Positions 1-6,316 of a stretch of DNA of 9,267 bases are shown piece after piece (position 1 is the first letter of the stretch; each line of letters opens with the position of its first letter). The DNA lies in assembly GCA_945787595.1 (NCBI GenBank), contig CALZJV010000321.1, positions 1 through 9,267 on the forward strand, read 5' to 3'. Made by a program: the position numbers and the translations under genes. The notes under the pieces were generated by a model, which ran no database searches, was not told the origin of the DNA, and worked only from the letters and a program-made list of their open reading frames with translations. Source of the stretch: an uncultured Desulfobacterales bacterium. GTDB lineage: Bacteria; Desulfobacterota; Desulfobacteria; Desulfobacterales; JAFDCJ01.

Positions 1-80
1 TTATCCCATATTTGCAAAATAATTGGACACTTCATGTTTTAACAATCGTAACATTCTCAAATTATGACTATAATTTACCT

Positions 81-173
81 AATCAACCATTCAACCAGTT
101 AACTATTCAACGAGGTCTGGAGTTGATAAAGTTGATTAAATTGACCAGTTAACATAGTCAACTTAATCAACTG
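81..173. repeat. Inverted-repeat element of 8-9 base units downstream of livM
   Basis: This non-coding stretch starts 4 bases beyond the livM stop codon. The left part (81-115) is a run of 8-base units such as TCAACCAT, TCAACCAG, TTAACTAT and TCAACGAG. The right part (121-173) is a run of about 9-base units that changes from AGTTGATAA forms to their reverse complement (AGTCAACTT, AATCAACTG), so the whole folds back on itself. It may act as a transcript end for the minus-strand operon, but it lacks the GC-rich stem and T-run of a classical terminator. I see no gene in 1-80. Confidence 0.6.
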
Positions 174-177
174 CCAA

Positions 178-1146
178 TTACCAAATATATTTTTTGATCG
201 AAGACAGACCTTTGGGCGCATAGATCATAACGGCAATTAGGAGGGCACCGTACATGACAAGACGCCAGGCGCCCAGCTCCCGGAAGTATTCCTGAAACCC
301 GATGAGAATGAAGCCCGCCAGAATGGAACCCCACAGCGTTCCTCTACCCCCCACGTAAGCCACTGTCAGAACCTCCACAGTTCTGGGAACGCCAAACTCG
401 GTGGGGTCCGGTGTCAGAATACCGATGTAGTGGGCGTAAAAAGCCCCGATGAGTCCTGTGAAAAAACAGGCCGTGGTAAAATTGATGAGCTTGTATTTTG
501 TGGGACTGAGACCCAGGGTCTCGGTGGCCAGCTGGTCTTCGCGAATGGCCTTGAATGAAAGACCGATCCTTGAATTCACCATCAGGGCCGCTATGGCAAA
601 GGCGATAATCGACAATATCAAAAGCAGATAATAATAGGGCAGCAGCTCGGCCCGCGAAAAATTGAAACCGAACAGGTCCGGCAGGGGTTTAACAGCCAAT
701 CCCAGCATCCCGCGAGTGTAGCCGGGTGTATTAGAGATCGTCAACCGCAGCATTTCAGCCAGGAACCAGGTGGCCAGTCCCACGAAAATCCCCTGCAGTC
801 TGAGGGTGACCACGCCCGTCAGAAAGCCCAAAACGCCGGCCGCCGTTGCCCCGATGAGCATCGCAACCCATGGATTTATCTCATAATGCAATACGGCCAG
901 AGCAGATCCATACGCGCCGGCTAAGATAAATCCGGCAAATCCAAAATTGATGAGTCCGCCGTAGCCGATTTGAAGATCATACATGACCCCCCAGGTGCCG
1001 AACATGAGCGCCGAAATAAATATGGTTGTAATGAACCGATTTTCCCGCCAAATCCACGGGGTAGCGATTAAAAAAGCCAGAACCAAAGCCGCTTTAATAT
1101 AACGGGAGGCATCCATTCCTTTGCGGGGACTGCCGAGAATGCTCAT
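178..1146 (-). CDS. livM: LivM-type permease of a branched-chain amino acid (HAAT) ABC transporter
   Basis: Inner-membrane permease of 322 residues that would pair with LivH to form the import channel. After a short cytoplasmic N-terminus it has about eight to nine hydrophobic segments. Family landmarks are the glycine-rich GLINFGFAGF segment (residues 64-73), the ATPase-docking loop around AIREDQLATETLG (200-212) with the following KLINFTTACFFTGLIGA, and the YVGGRGTLWGSILAG loop (264-278). Length is normal for LivM. The ATG at 1146-1144 overlaps the livH stop (ATGA), so translation of the two is probably coupled. It is the last gene of the minus-strand livKGFHM cluster. The substrate cannot be read from the permease; this family carries branched-chain amino acids, other amino acids, amides, urea and aromatic acids. 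Confidence 0.95.
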   Translation of the reverse strand: MSILGSPRKGMDASRYIKAALVLAFLIATPWIWRENRFITTIFISALMFGTWGVMYDLQIGYGGLINFGFAGFILAGAYGSALAVLHYEINPWVAMLIGATAAGVLGFLTGVVTLRLQGIFVGLATWFLAEMLRLTISNTPGYTRGMLGLAVKPLPDLFGFNFSRAELLPYYYLLLILSIIAFAIAALMVNSRIGLSFKAIREDQLATETLGLSPTKYKLINFTTACFFTGLIGAFYAHYIGILTPDPTEFGVPRTVEVLTVAYVGGRGTLWGSILAGFILIGFQEYFRELGAWRLVMYGALLIAVMIYAPKGLSSIKKYIW

Positions 1147-2030
1147 GGCCGCTCTCCTGCAGGGGCAAAAAGTCCGGATGGTTTAAATACAAGAACGGCA
1201 ATCACAATGGAAAAGACAATCACATTCTGCCAGCCGCCGGCCAAAAAAAAGACAGCATAGGCTTCCAGAAGTCCCACCAGAATACCGGCCGCAATAGCTC
1301 CCTTGATATTGCCCAGGCCGCCAAGGATGACGACGACAAAGCTTTTTAGAACGGGAGCCATCCCGGCATTGGGATTGGCAGGAAAAAGTGTGATCAAGAG
1401 CGCACCGGATATTCCGGCCAGGGCCGCTCCTATGCCAAAAGCCACGGCATACATCCGGCTGACATCGATACCCAGCGTCTGGGCGGCCTCCGCGTGCTGA
1501 GATGTTGCCCGTATCGCCATGCCCAAGCTCGTGTTTTTGATAAAATACCAGAGCACTGTGACGGTCAGCAGCGCCAGCCCCAGAATCACCAGGTGATCAT
1601 AGATAAAGACAACATCCCCGATGACATACTGACCGGCAACCAGATTTGGAATTCCGCGCTGAATTGAACCGAATATGATCAGAGCCATGTTCTGAAATAT
1701 CACCATCAGGCCGATGGTTAGAACAAAGGAATCCATGAGCCATTCCCGACCGGCCTTCTTGCGGAGGGTGGATATCAGGCTCTTCTCCAGAATGATACCC
1801 ACAATCAAAAGCCCGATCCCGGCGGCCAAAATACCCAGCGGAAAGGGTAGACCCAGCATGGCAGCCACAAAATACATGATGTAACAGCCGATCATAAACA
1901 GTTCGCCGTGGGCAAAGTTGACAATTTTCATGATTCCGAAGATCAGAGAAAGGCCTACGCCCATCAGCGCGTACATCGATCCTCTCACCAAACCCAGAAC
2001 GATCAGCTGAATAAAAATACTAATATCCAT
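1143..2030 (-). CDS. livH: LivH-type permease of a branched-chain amino acid (HAAT) ABC transporter
   Basis: Inner-membrane permease of 295 residues, partner of the LivM encoded just downstream with a 4-base overlap. Visible family landmarks are GLSLIFGIMKIVNFAHGE (residues 26-43), which is very characteristic of LivH, the cytoplasmic coupling loop GMAIRATSQHAEAAQTLG (170-187), and the VVVILGGLGNIKGAI segment near the C-terminus (232-246). About eight hydrophobic helices can be picked out. The length is typical. The ATG at 2030-2028 is preceded only by a weak GGAAAG-like ribosome site at 2034-2039. The gap to livF upstream is about 310 bases and holds an interspersed repeat, so livHM either reads through from livGF or has its own promoter; I did not find a convincing one. 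Confidence 0.95.
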   Translation of the reverse strand: MDISIFIQLIVLGLVRGSMYALMGVGLSLIFGIMKIVNFAHGELFMIGCYIMYFVAAMLGLPFPLGILAAGIGLLIVGIILEKSLISTLRKKAGREWLMDSFVLTIGLMVIFQNMALIIFGSIQRGIPNLVAGQYVIGDVVFIYDHLVILGLALLTVTVLWYFIKNTSLGMAIRATSQHAEAAQTLGIDVSRMYAVAFGIGAALAGISGALLITLFPANPNAGMAPVLKSFVVVILGGLGNIKGAIAAGILVGLLEAYAVFFLAGGWQNVIVFSIVIAVLVFKPSGLFAPAGERP

Positions 2031-2103
2031 TGGCTTTCCATTTTTTAGTTGACGTCATTGTCTTATTCCGAGACTGAACTCGGAAATAGTGGCCCTTTGT
2101 TAA

Positions 2104-2325
2104 TTGAAGATTGAAGACTGAAGACTGAAGATTTGTGGATTTCGCTTCGCTCTGCCTTTTTTATAATCTTTTTTTAATAATTGACCCTCCGGCTTCCGGC
2201 TCGTAGAGCCTACAGCTCGGAGAGAGGCGGACCTTAAATCTTCAATTTTCAATCGACAATCTTCAATCAATGATAGTTGTGATTTGCTGAAAAACCTTCA
2301 TTTTCTTACAACATGTTGTCAGATA
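2104..2325. repeat. Interspersed palindromic repeat, copy 1 (7-base units, partly deleted)
   Basis: Fills most of the livF-livH gap. The left arm (2104-2131) is four units of TTGAAGA or CTGAAGA. The right arm (2239-2266) is four units of TCTTCAA type, the reverse complement. Between them lies a GC-richer core with CCGGCTTCCGGCTCGTAG and a GAGAGGCGGACC end. Beyond the right arm the sequence still matches copy 2 (5652-5910), through GTGATTTGCTGAAA (2279-2292) and a 12-base palindrome (2308-2319). Compared with copy 2, about 40 bases are missing from the left inner arm, near 2141-2150. It looks like a MITE-like or extragenic palindromic element. No coding potential is seen. Confidence 0.75.
2308..2319. 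promoter_or_regulatory. 12-base perfect palindrome, possible operator (copy 1)
   Basis: ACAACATGTTGT is its own reverse complement, and flanking CT/AG bases extend the symmetry. It lies 21 bases past the livF stop codon. A close variant occurs at the same relative place beside repeat copy 2 at 5891-5902. It could be a protein-binding site upstream of livH or simply part of the repeat. No -35/-10 pair was found next to it. Confidence 0.3.
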
Positions 2326-2340
2326 AAAGCCGATAATGGC

Positions 2341-2994
2341 CTATATCCACTCCTTGATAATATCCTCTACATAGATGTAGTCAACCACATCCAGGCACTT
2401 ATGAACCTTCTGATCCACCATTAAGATCGTGTATCCCAATTCTTTCAAATGGACGATTTCCTCGTAGACCGTGTCAACCAGCTTCGGCATCAAACCCACC
2501 GACGGCTCATCGATCAGGATGGCGCGGGGATGGGTCATGGTGAGGCGGGCGATCTCAAGTGTCCGCTGCTCACCACCGGAGAGTGCGCCGGCTGCCATTT
2601 TGCGCTTATTCTTGAGAACGGGATAATGTTGGTAGACCTCATCCAGGGATAGGTCGAGAGATTTGCGATCACGTCTGATGATCCAGCCGCCCAGTTCCAG
2701 GTTTTCCGCCACGGTCATTGCCGGAAAAACACTGTGCCCCTGAATGAGATGGGCAATCCCCTGGCCCAGCATCTGATCCGGCTTGAGTCCTTTGATCGAT
2801 TGCCCGTCGTGAAATACGTCACCCTGGCTGGGCCGCAGGTAGCCGTAAATGGTCTTCAGAAGGGTCGATTTGCCTGCTCCGTTTGGTCCGATGATGCCGG
2901 TCAGGCGCCCTTCCCTGGCAACCACATTGACATCCATTAAAATGGGCACCTCTTTTACATAGCCCGAAGTAACATGTTTGACCTCGAGAGTCAT
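2341..2994 (-). CDS. livF: LivF-type ATP-binding protein, C-terminally short
   Basis: Cytoplasmic ATPase of 217 residues that would pair with LivG to power the LivHM channel. It shows Walker A GPNGAGKST (residues 36-44), a Q-loop in HLIQGHSVFP (Q85), the signature LSGGEQRTLEIAR (138-150) and Walker B AILIDEP (158-164). The switch region reads MVDQK (192-196), the LivF-like form with Q in place of the usual ABC histidine. I chose the ATG at 2994-2992, two bases after the livG stop, because an AGGG (3004-3007) lies 8 bases upstream. An in-frame TTG at 3000-2998 is too close to that site. The protein ends abruptly in YVEDIIKEWI, about 20 residues short of the usual LivF tail (the gain-of-glycine/EGP...AYLG end). 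The catalytic core is intact, so it is probably functional. Confidence 0.92.
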   Translation of the reverse strand: MTLEVKHVTSGYVKEVPILMDVNVVAREGRLTGIIGPNGAGKSTLLKTIYGYLRPSQGDVFHDGQSIKGLKPDQMLGQGIAHLIQGHSVFPAMTVAENLELGGWIIRRDRKSLDLSLDEVYQHYPVLKNKRKMAAGALSGGEQRTLEIARLTMTHPRAILIDEPSVGLMPKLVDTVYEEIVHLKELGYTILMVDQKVHKCLDVVDYIYVEDIIKEWI

Positions 2995-2996
2995 AT

Positions 2997-3710
2997 TCAA
3001 TGCCCTAGATAAGCGTCGATCACCGCCGGGTCATGCCGGATGTTTTCCGACTCTCCCTCGGCGATGGTTGTTCCGGCTGAAAGAACGGTCAGGTTTTTGC
3101 ACAATTTCATGACGGAGGGAATATCATGGCTGATCAAAAGAAATGTCTTCTGCCGGGTGTGGTTCAGCTCGATAGTGACGTCGATTAACCGCTCAATCAA
3201 AGCGGGATTGACCCCTGCAAACGGCTCGTCTAACAGAATTACCTCAGGATCCGCCATCATGGTTCGCATGAACTCCAGCAACTTCTTTTGGCCCCCGGAA
3301 ATTTCAACGGCCAGCTGCTCACTGAGATGGCTGAGCCCCGCCATCTCCAGAAGCTCCAAAGCTTTTTTCTCACCTTTCCTTTTTGAAATCCGCCTGGGAA
3401 TAAGGGGAACCATCATGTTCTCCATCAGTGTCATTTCATTGAAGATCCGGGCAACCTGAAAAGTCCGGCCGATTCCCCTGGAGGCGATTTGATTCGGTTT
3501 GAGTCCGGAAATGTCCCGGTTTTTGAAAATGACTTTACCTGCGTCGGCACCGTAAACCCCGTTGATCACATTAAACAAAGTGGTTTTGCCGGCCCCGTTG
3601 GGTCCGATAACACCGTGGATTTTGCCCTGCTCCACACTGAGCGAGACACCCTGCAGAGCAGGGATGCCACCAAATTTTTTATACACCTGGGTGACTTCCA
3701 GAAATACCAT
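2997..3710 (-). CDS. livG: LivG-type ATP-binding protein of the HAAT ABC transporter
   Basis: Cytoplasmic ATPase of 237 residues from the chosen start. It has Walker A GPNGAGKTT (residues 36-44), a Q-loop in GRTFQVARIF (Q85), the signature ISGGQKKLLE (137-146), Walker B VILLDEP (157-163), an H-loop SHD (H195) and the LivG-type tail VIDAYLGH. I prefer the ATG at 3710-3708 (MVFLEVTQVYKKFGG), which matches normal LivG N-termini. An in-frame TTG at 3722-3720 would add four residues (MRCK). No strong Shine-Dalgarno is seen for either. The signature starts with I rather than L, a mild variation. The gene is followed by livF after 2 bases and preceded by a repeat-filled gap of about 500 bases after livK. 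Confidence 0.95.
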   Translation of the reverse strand: MVFLEVTQVYKKFGGIPALQGVSLSVEQGKIHGVIGPNGAGKTTLFNVINGVYGADAGKVIFKNRDISGLKPNQIASRGIGRTFQVARIFNEMTLMENMMVPLIPRRISKRKGEKKALELLEMAGLSHLSEQLAVEISGGQKKLLEFMRTMMADPEVILLDEPFAGVNPALIERLIDVTIELNHTRQKTFLLISHDIPSVMKLCKNLTVLSAGTTIAEGESENIRHDPAVIDAYLGH

Positions 3711-3804
3711 CTTGCATCTCAAAAAATCCGCAAGCCCAATTTGAGGGGCTCACGAATACGAAAAGTTAAACAGCAGTTATCCAGTCAAGTTAGTTCGCTT
3801 CGCT

Positions 3805-3846
3805 CACAACCTGTCGAGAGCCTCAGAGTCTAACGACAAGGTCGTG
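3805..3846. other. Imperfect hairpin in the livK-livG gap
   Basis: CACAACCTGTCG (3805-3816) pairs with CGACAAGGTCGTG (3834-3846) with one bulge and one mismatch, around a 17-base loop. It lies about 95 bases upstream of livG on the minus strand. There is no adjacent T-run, so it is not a clear terminator. It could be an RNA-processing or transcript-stabilising stem between livK and livGF, or the edge of a decayed repeat. Confidence 0.3.
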
Positions 3847-3851
3847 CGATT

Positions 3852-4011
3852 GGAATGATGGAACAATGGAATAGTGGAGTAATGGGTTCTGGGATAATGC
3901 AATGTTGGATTAATGGTCCTGCCACCGGCGGGATTGACGATAAAATTAAAATGGCTATTATCCTTTTGAAAACCAATATTCCAGCGTTCCACCATTCCAT
4001 TATTCCATTTT
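3852..4011. repeat. Inverted-repeat element of 8-base units (GGAATGAT type)
   Basis: The left arm (3852-3916) is about eight degenerate units: GGAATGAT, GGAACAAT, GGAATAGT, GGAGTAAT, a 7-base GGGTTCT, then GGGATAAT, GCAATGTT and GGATTAAT. The right arm (3973-4011) carries the reverse complement, with units ending TTCC every 8 bases. The core between them includes a small GC-rich CCTGCCACCGGCGGG stretch. Short reading frames across it on both strands are by-products of the repetition and look like no protein. It lies in the livK-livG gap. Confidence 0.7.
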
Positions 4012-4084
4012 CGGGGCATATTCGGAAGCCCCAAAAAGCTTCTATATTCTCAGTAGGTTGTAGAAATTCCGATACATTGAATTA

Positions 4085-4167
4085 GGACACAGATTTTCAC
4101 AGATCTCCACAGATATCTGGTTTTTTGTAGCTTTTAATATCCTGATAATCCGTGTTCATCCGTGTCC
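4085..4167. repeat. Inverted-repeat element of 10-base units (GGACACAGAT type)
   Basis: The left arm (4085-4116) repeats CACAGAT every 10 bases. The right arm (4148-4167) reads ATCCGTGTTCATCCGTGTCC and is its imperfect reverse complement, again with a 10-base period. The loop of about 30 bases is AT-rich. I recognise this GGACAC(A/G)GAT palindrome, from memory, as one that recurs in intergenic regions of many environmental bacterial genomes. It ends about 60 bases beyond the livK stop and may form a stem at the 3' end of the livK message. Confidence 0.65.
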
Positions 4168-4224
4168 CCAAAATGGAAATTTCTATGTTTTTCAGTTATC
4201 CTGCTGAGAAGTCGGTAACAGGGT

Positions 4225-5562
4225 TTAGACCCAGGGCGGCGCCGTGAATTCCCCTTCAGCCAGAGATGTGGGCCACAGAATCTTGGGTTTGCCATCGAAC
4301 ATCTGGACGAAAGGAAAGAAGAAGCCTTTCATAAAGTCACCCGTGCGGACATCATTGCGCGAAAGCTGATGCAGGGTGCCTTCCTGGGAGAAATCCGTCC
4401 AAAAATCGTTGTAGGTCGCCCAGTCGAAGAATTGCCAGACGCCTTTATATTTGACCTTTTCCCGGATGTGATAGCACAGTTTTTCAAAATCGAGGGTGCC
4501 GACCTCATTGAGGACCTTGATGGCCAGCCGGGTGTAGTCATAGGGCTGACCCGAAGGGGCAATCGAAGCATCTTCGCCGTATTTCGCTTTAAATCGTTTC
4601 AACCAGTCCTTTTGCTCGGAGCTGATGGCATAAGGCGAATCCATGCACAGCACGTAATCGGATGCCTCTTTGGTGTTTTGATACCATTCTCCGGTCCAGG
4701 TCAGGCCATGCCCGAGAACCAGAGCTTTGAGGCCCATGGCGCGCAGCTGCTTGATGATATTGTACATGGGCACCCCGCCGGTCTGGGTTAGTGCAATGAC
4801 TGAGACATCTGCGGCCTTGTATTTTGTGATTAAAGGGGTAAATTCCGTTTCGTCAATGGCATTGACATCGAAAGGCATCACGTCAAAGCCGATCGTCCTC
4901 AGGCTCACCACCAGCGCCTCACCCCATCCGCGGCCGTAATCCGTGTCCTCGACGATGACCCCGGCCTTCATGTTCTTTGGCTTCCAGAGTCCCTTTTCCA
5001 TAAAATACTTTAGCGGCGGGCCATAAAGTCCCGCGTAGACCGGAGGCGACGCCCATCCCTTGAACCATCCTTTGTACTTCTCGGGATCATCATTGATCTT
5101 GAAATTGATGTACTGCGATTCGCCGCCGTGACCGAGATGGACGATTTTAAAGGGCGCCTCGGCGTCCATGACGGCCATGGCAACGGAAGAATGCCAGCCG
5201 GTCACCATAAACTTGACCCCGCGATTAATGGCAAAGGTCACTGCTTTGACTGCTTTTTCCGGGCTGGACTGGCTGTCAACCCATACGGGCTCGATATCCA
5301 TGGTTTTGCCGTCGATCTTGACGGGGATCTCCCCGTCTGCCCGGGCTTCCTCAAGGGCCATCTCCACACCCATTCGGTGCATATCGCCCGTCCGGCTGGC
5401 AGGTCCGGTGTAAGGCGCCATGAACCCGACCTTCAAGGTATTTGCCGCGTGTGCATTTTTAGGAATTCCCATGGCCAGGACACTGCCTGCCGCAGCGGCC
5501 ATCCCTGCGGTTTTCATGAAATCACGACGCGAGATTCCCTCGTCTTTTTTCTCTTCTGACAT
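4225..5562 (-). CDS. livK: Tat-exported periplasmic substrate-binding protein, LivK-like (HAAT family)
   Basis: Periplasmic type I binding protein of 445 residues that would capture the ligand for LivHMGF. The N-terminus carries a twin-arginine signal, SRRDFMK (residues 11-17), then an alanine-rich hydrophobic stretch and a likely AHA cleavage site near 37-39. The mature protein opens with LKVGFMAPYTGPASRTGD, the standard start of this fold. At 445 residues it is longer than a classical LivK (roughly 370-390), so the ligand need not be leucine or isoleucine. The start at 5562 is supported by a strong AAAAGGAGG site 6 bases upstream. It is the first gene of the minus-strand cluster, with about 500 bases of repeats before livG. 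Tat export implies folding in the cytoplasm before transport, which contrasts with the Sec signal on the second binding protein at 9018. Family call is firm; ligand unknown. Confidence 0.92.
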   Translation of the reverse strand: MSEEKKDEGISRRDFMKTAGMAAAAGSVLAMGIPKNAHAANTLKVGFMAPYTGPASRTGDMHRMGVEMALEEARADGEIPVKIDGKTMDIEPVWVDSQSSPEKAVKAVTFAINRGVKFMVTGWHSSVAMAVMDAEAPFKIVHLGHGGESQYINFKINDDPEKYKGWFKGWASPPVYAGLYGPPLKYFMEKGLWKPKNMKAGVIVEDTDYGRGWGEALVVSLRTIGFDVMPFDVNAIDETEFTPLITKYKAADVSVIALTQTGGVPMYNIIKQLRAMGLKALVLGHGLTWTGEWYQNTKEASDYVLCMDSPYAISSEQKDWLKRFKAKYGEDASIAPSGQPYDYTRLAIKVLNEVGTLDFEKLCYHIREKVKYKGVWQFFDWATYNDFWTDFSQEGTLHQLSRNDVRTGDFMKGFFFPFVQMFDGKPKILWPTSLAEGEFTAPPWV

Positions 5563-5568
5563 GGCTTG

Positions 5569-5577
5569 CCTCCTTTT
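5569..5577 (-). promoter_or_regulatory. Strong ribosome binding site of livK
   Basis: On the minus strand AAAAGGAGG precedes the livK ATG, with 6 bases between them. It is much stronger than the sites before livG, livF or livH, in keeping with the need for excess binding protein, and it fixes the livK start. Just upstream (5578-5598) is a short run of GGTTA units with a period of 7-8 bases, perhaps a vestige of another repeat. Confidence 0.75.
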
Positions 5578-5651
5578 CGGTTATTAGGTTATCGGTTAAG
5601 CCCCGTTATGCGCTTACCCCCCATTTTATACCCAACCCGGATAAACCGGAA

Positions 5652-5910
5652 TTGAATATTGACGATTGAAGATTGAAGATTTGTGGATGTCGCTCTCCGA
5701 GGCGTAGGCGCTACAACCCCTACGAGCCGGAGGCTTCGCTCTGCCTTTTCTATGACCTTTTTTGTTAATAATTGATCCCGCCGGCTTCCGGCTCGTAGAG
5801 CCTACAGCTCGGAGATAGGCGGACCTTAAATCTTCAATCGACAATCTTCAATCATATGGGATAGTGATTTGCTGAAACATTTATTTCTTTACAATATGTT
5901 GTTAGAAAAA
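5652..5910. repeat. Interspersed palindromic repeat, copy 2 (fuller copy)
   Basis: Second copy of the element at 2104-2325, here upstream of livK. The left arm (5652-5679) has units TTGAATA, TTGACGA, TTGAAGA, TTGAAGA. The right arm (5831-5851) has TCTTCAA, TCGACAA, TCTTCAA. Inside, the left inner arm (about 5694-5733) keeps CTCCGAGGCGTAGGCG and TACGAGCCGGAGG, which pair with the right inner arm (5781-5815; CCGGCTCGTAGAGCCTAC). This makes a long imperfect hairpin of roughly 200 bases. Copy 1 lacks most of that left inner arm. The matching continues through GTGATTTGCTGAAA (5864-5877) to the palindrome at 5891-5902. The 72-residue minus-strand frame across it looks spurious. Confidence 0.75.
5891..5902. 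promoter_or_regulatory. Near-palindrome, possible operator (copy 2)
   Basis: ACAATATGTTGT differs from the perfect palindrome at 2308-2319 by one base and sits at the same place relative to its repeat copy. It is about 330 bases upstream of the livK start on the minus strand. Conservation of both the palindrome and the spacer suggests either a shared regulator site or one larger mobile unit. Confidence 0.3.
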
Positions 5911-5958
5911 ATGGACTAAGGGCCTAAGTGGATCGGTTCCAGGTCGAGGGTTGAAAGG

Positions 5959-6141
5959 TTACAACCGATGGATGCGCCTTACAACATTGACCAACACCCG
6001 TAATACTCGACATACTTCATTGAGTGAAACGGCTTTATAACCATGATTTTGGATACTAATGATCATATCTGCTGTCAAGCTTTTTCCCGTTGAGCTTTCA
6101 GCGCAATTGATAGCTCTCTCTGCCTCCGTCAGCGTAACAGT
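5959..6141 (-). pseudogene. Possible decayed winged-helix (Fur-like) regulator fragment
   Basis: A 60-codon open stretch runs from just after a TGA (complement of 6142-6144) to a TAA (5961-5959). It has no ATG near its beginning; the only ATG is internal, at 6066. The conceptual product starts TVTLTEAERAI and includes LTADMIISIQNHGYKAVSLN, then EVCRVLRVLVNVVRRIHRL. The order (LT...R/E..AI, then LTAD.II.....GYK.VSLN.V.RVLR.LV...VRRI) resembles the N-terminal winged helix of Fur-family repressors, which usually reads as SLATVYRTL. No metal-binding C-terminal half follows. I read it as a remnant; chance resemblance is quite possible. Confidence 0.22.
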
Positions 6142-6237
6142 TCATCCGTAAACGTACTATGTCAAATAGTTCATAACATAAATCTAGGCACGCTGTTTTG
6201 AATAAAATTAATGTTAAAATGCTGACATCATATTGTT

Positions 6238-6266
6238 TTGACATCCTGGTTAGAGTGCTGTTATGG
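6238..6266 (+). promoter_or_regulatory. Weak sigma70-like promoter candidate upstream of the opine dehydrogenase
   Basis: A perfect -35 TTGACA (6238-6243) is followed after 17 bases by a poor -10, TTATGG (6261-6266). It lies about 400 bases upstream of the dehydrogenase start. Only the -35 half is convincing. Confidence 0.25.
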
Positions 6267-6316
6267 ATATGCCGAAATAATTTCACAAACCCGGCAAGCA
6301 TTAGGCCCCTAGTTGA

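Larger units (their letters stand above)
5911..6316. other. Gene-poor divergent region between livK and the opine dehydrogenase side
   Basis: This AT-rich stretch lies between the minus-strand livK cluster and the plus-strand genes. Apart from the possible regulator fragment at 5959-6141 and a promoter-like pair at 6238-6266, I see no intact gene, tRNA or terminator. Two overlapping short frames (6098-6361 minus and 6198-6416 plus) do not resemble proteins and lack ribosome sites. Confidence 0.5.

Noticed and set aside
2104..2325. Insertion sequence with transposase
   Set aside because: No transposase gene or target-site duplication was seen at either repeat copy; a non-autonomous or extragenic palindromic element fits better.
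3804..4034. Short frames on both strands (3804-4034 minus, 3855-4085 plus)
   Set aside because: They are produced by the 8-base repeat units, which give repetitive His/Tyr/Trp strings, and have no protein-like character.
2104..4167. Possible CRISPR array from regularly repeated short units
   Set aside because: The units are 7-10 bases, directly adjacent without spacers, and arranged as inverted arms; there are no 24-40 base repeats with unique spacers and no cas genes.
5626..5844. 72-residue minus-strand frame
   Set aside because: It lies wholly inside the palindromic repeat copy 2 and is not preserved in copy 1.
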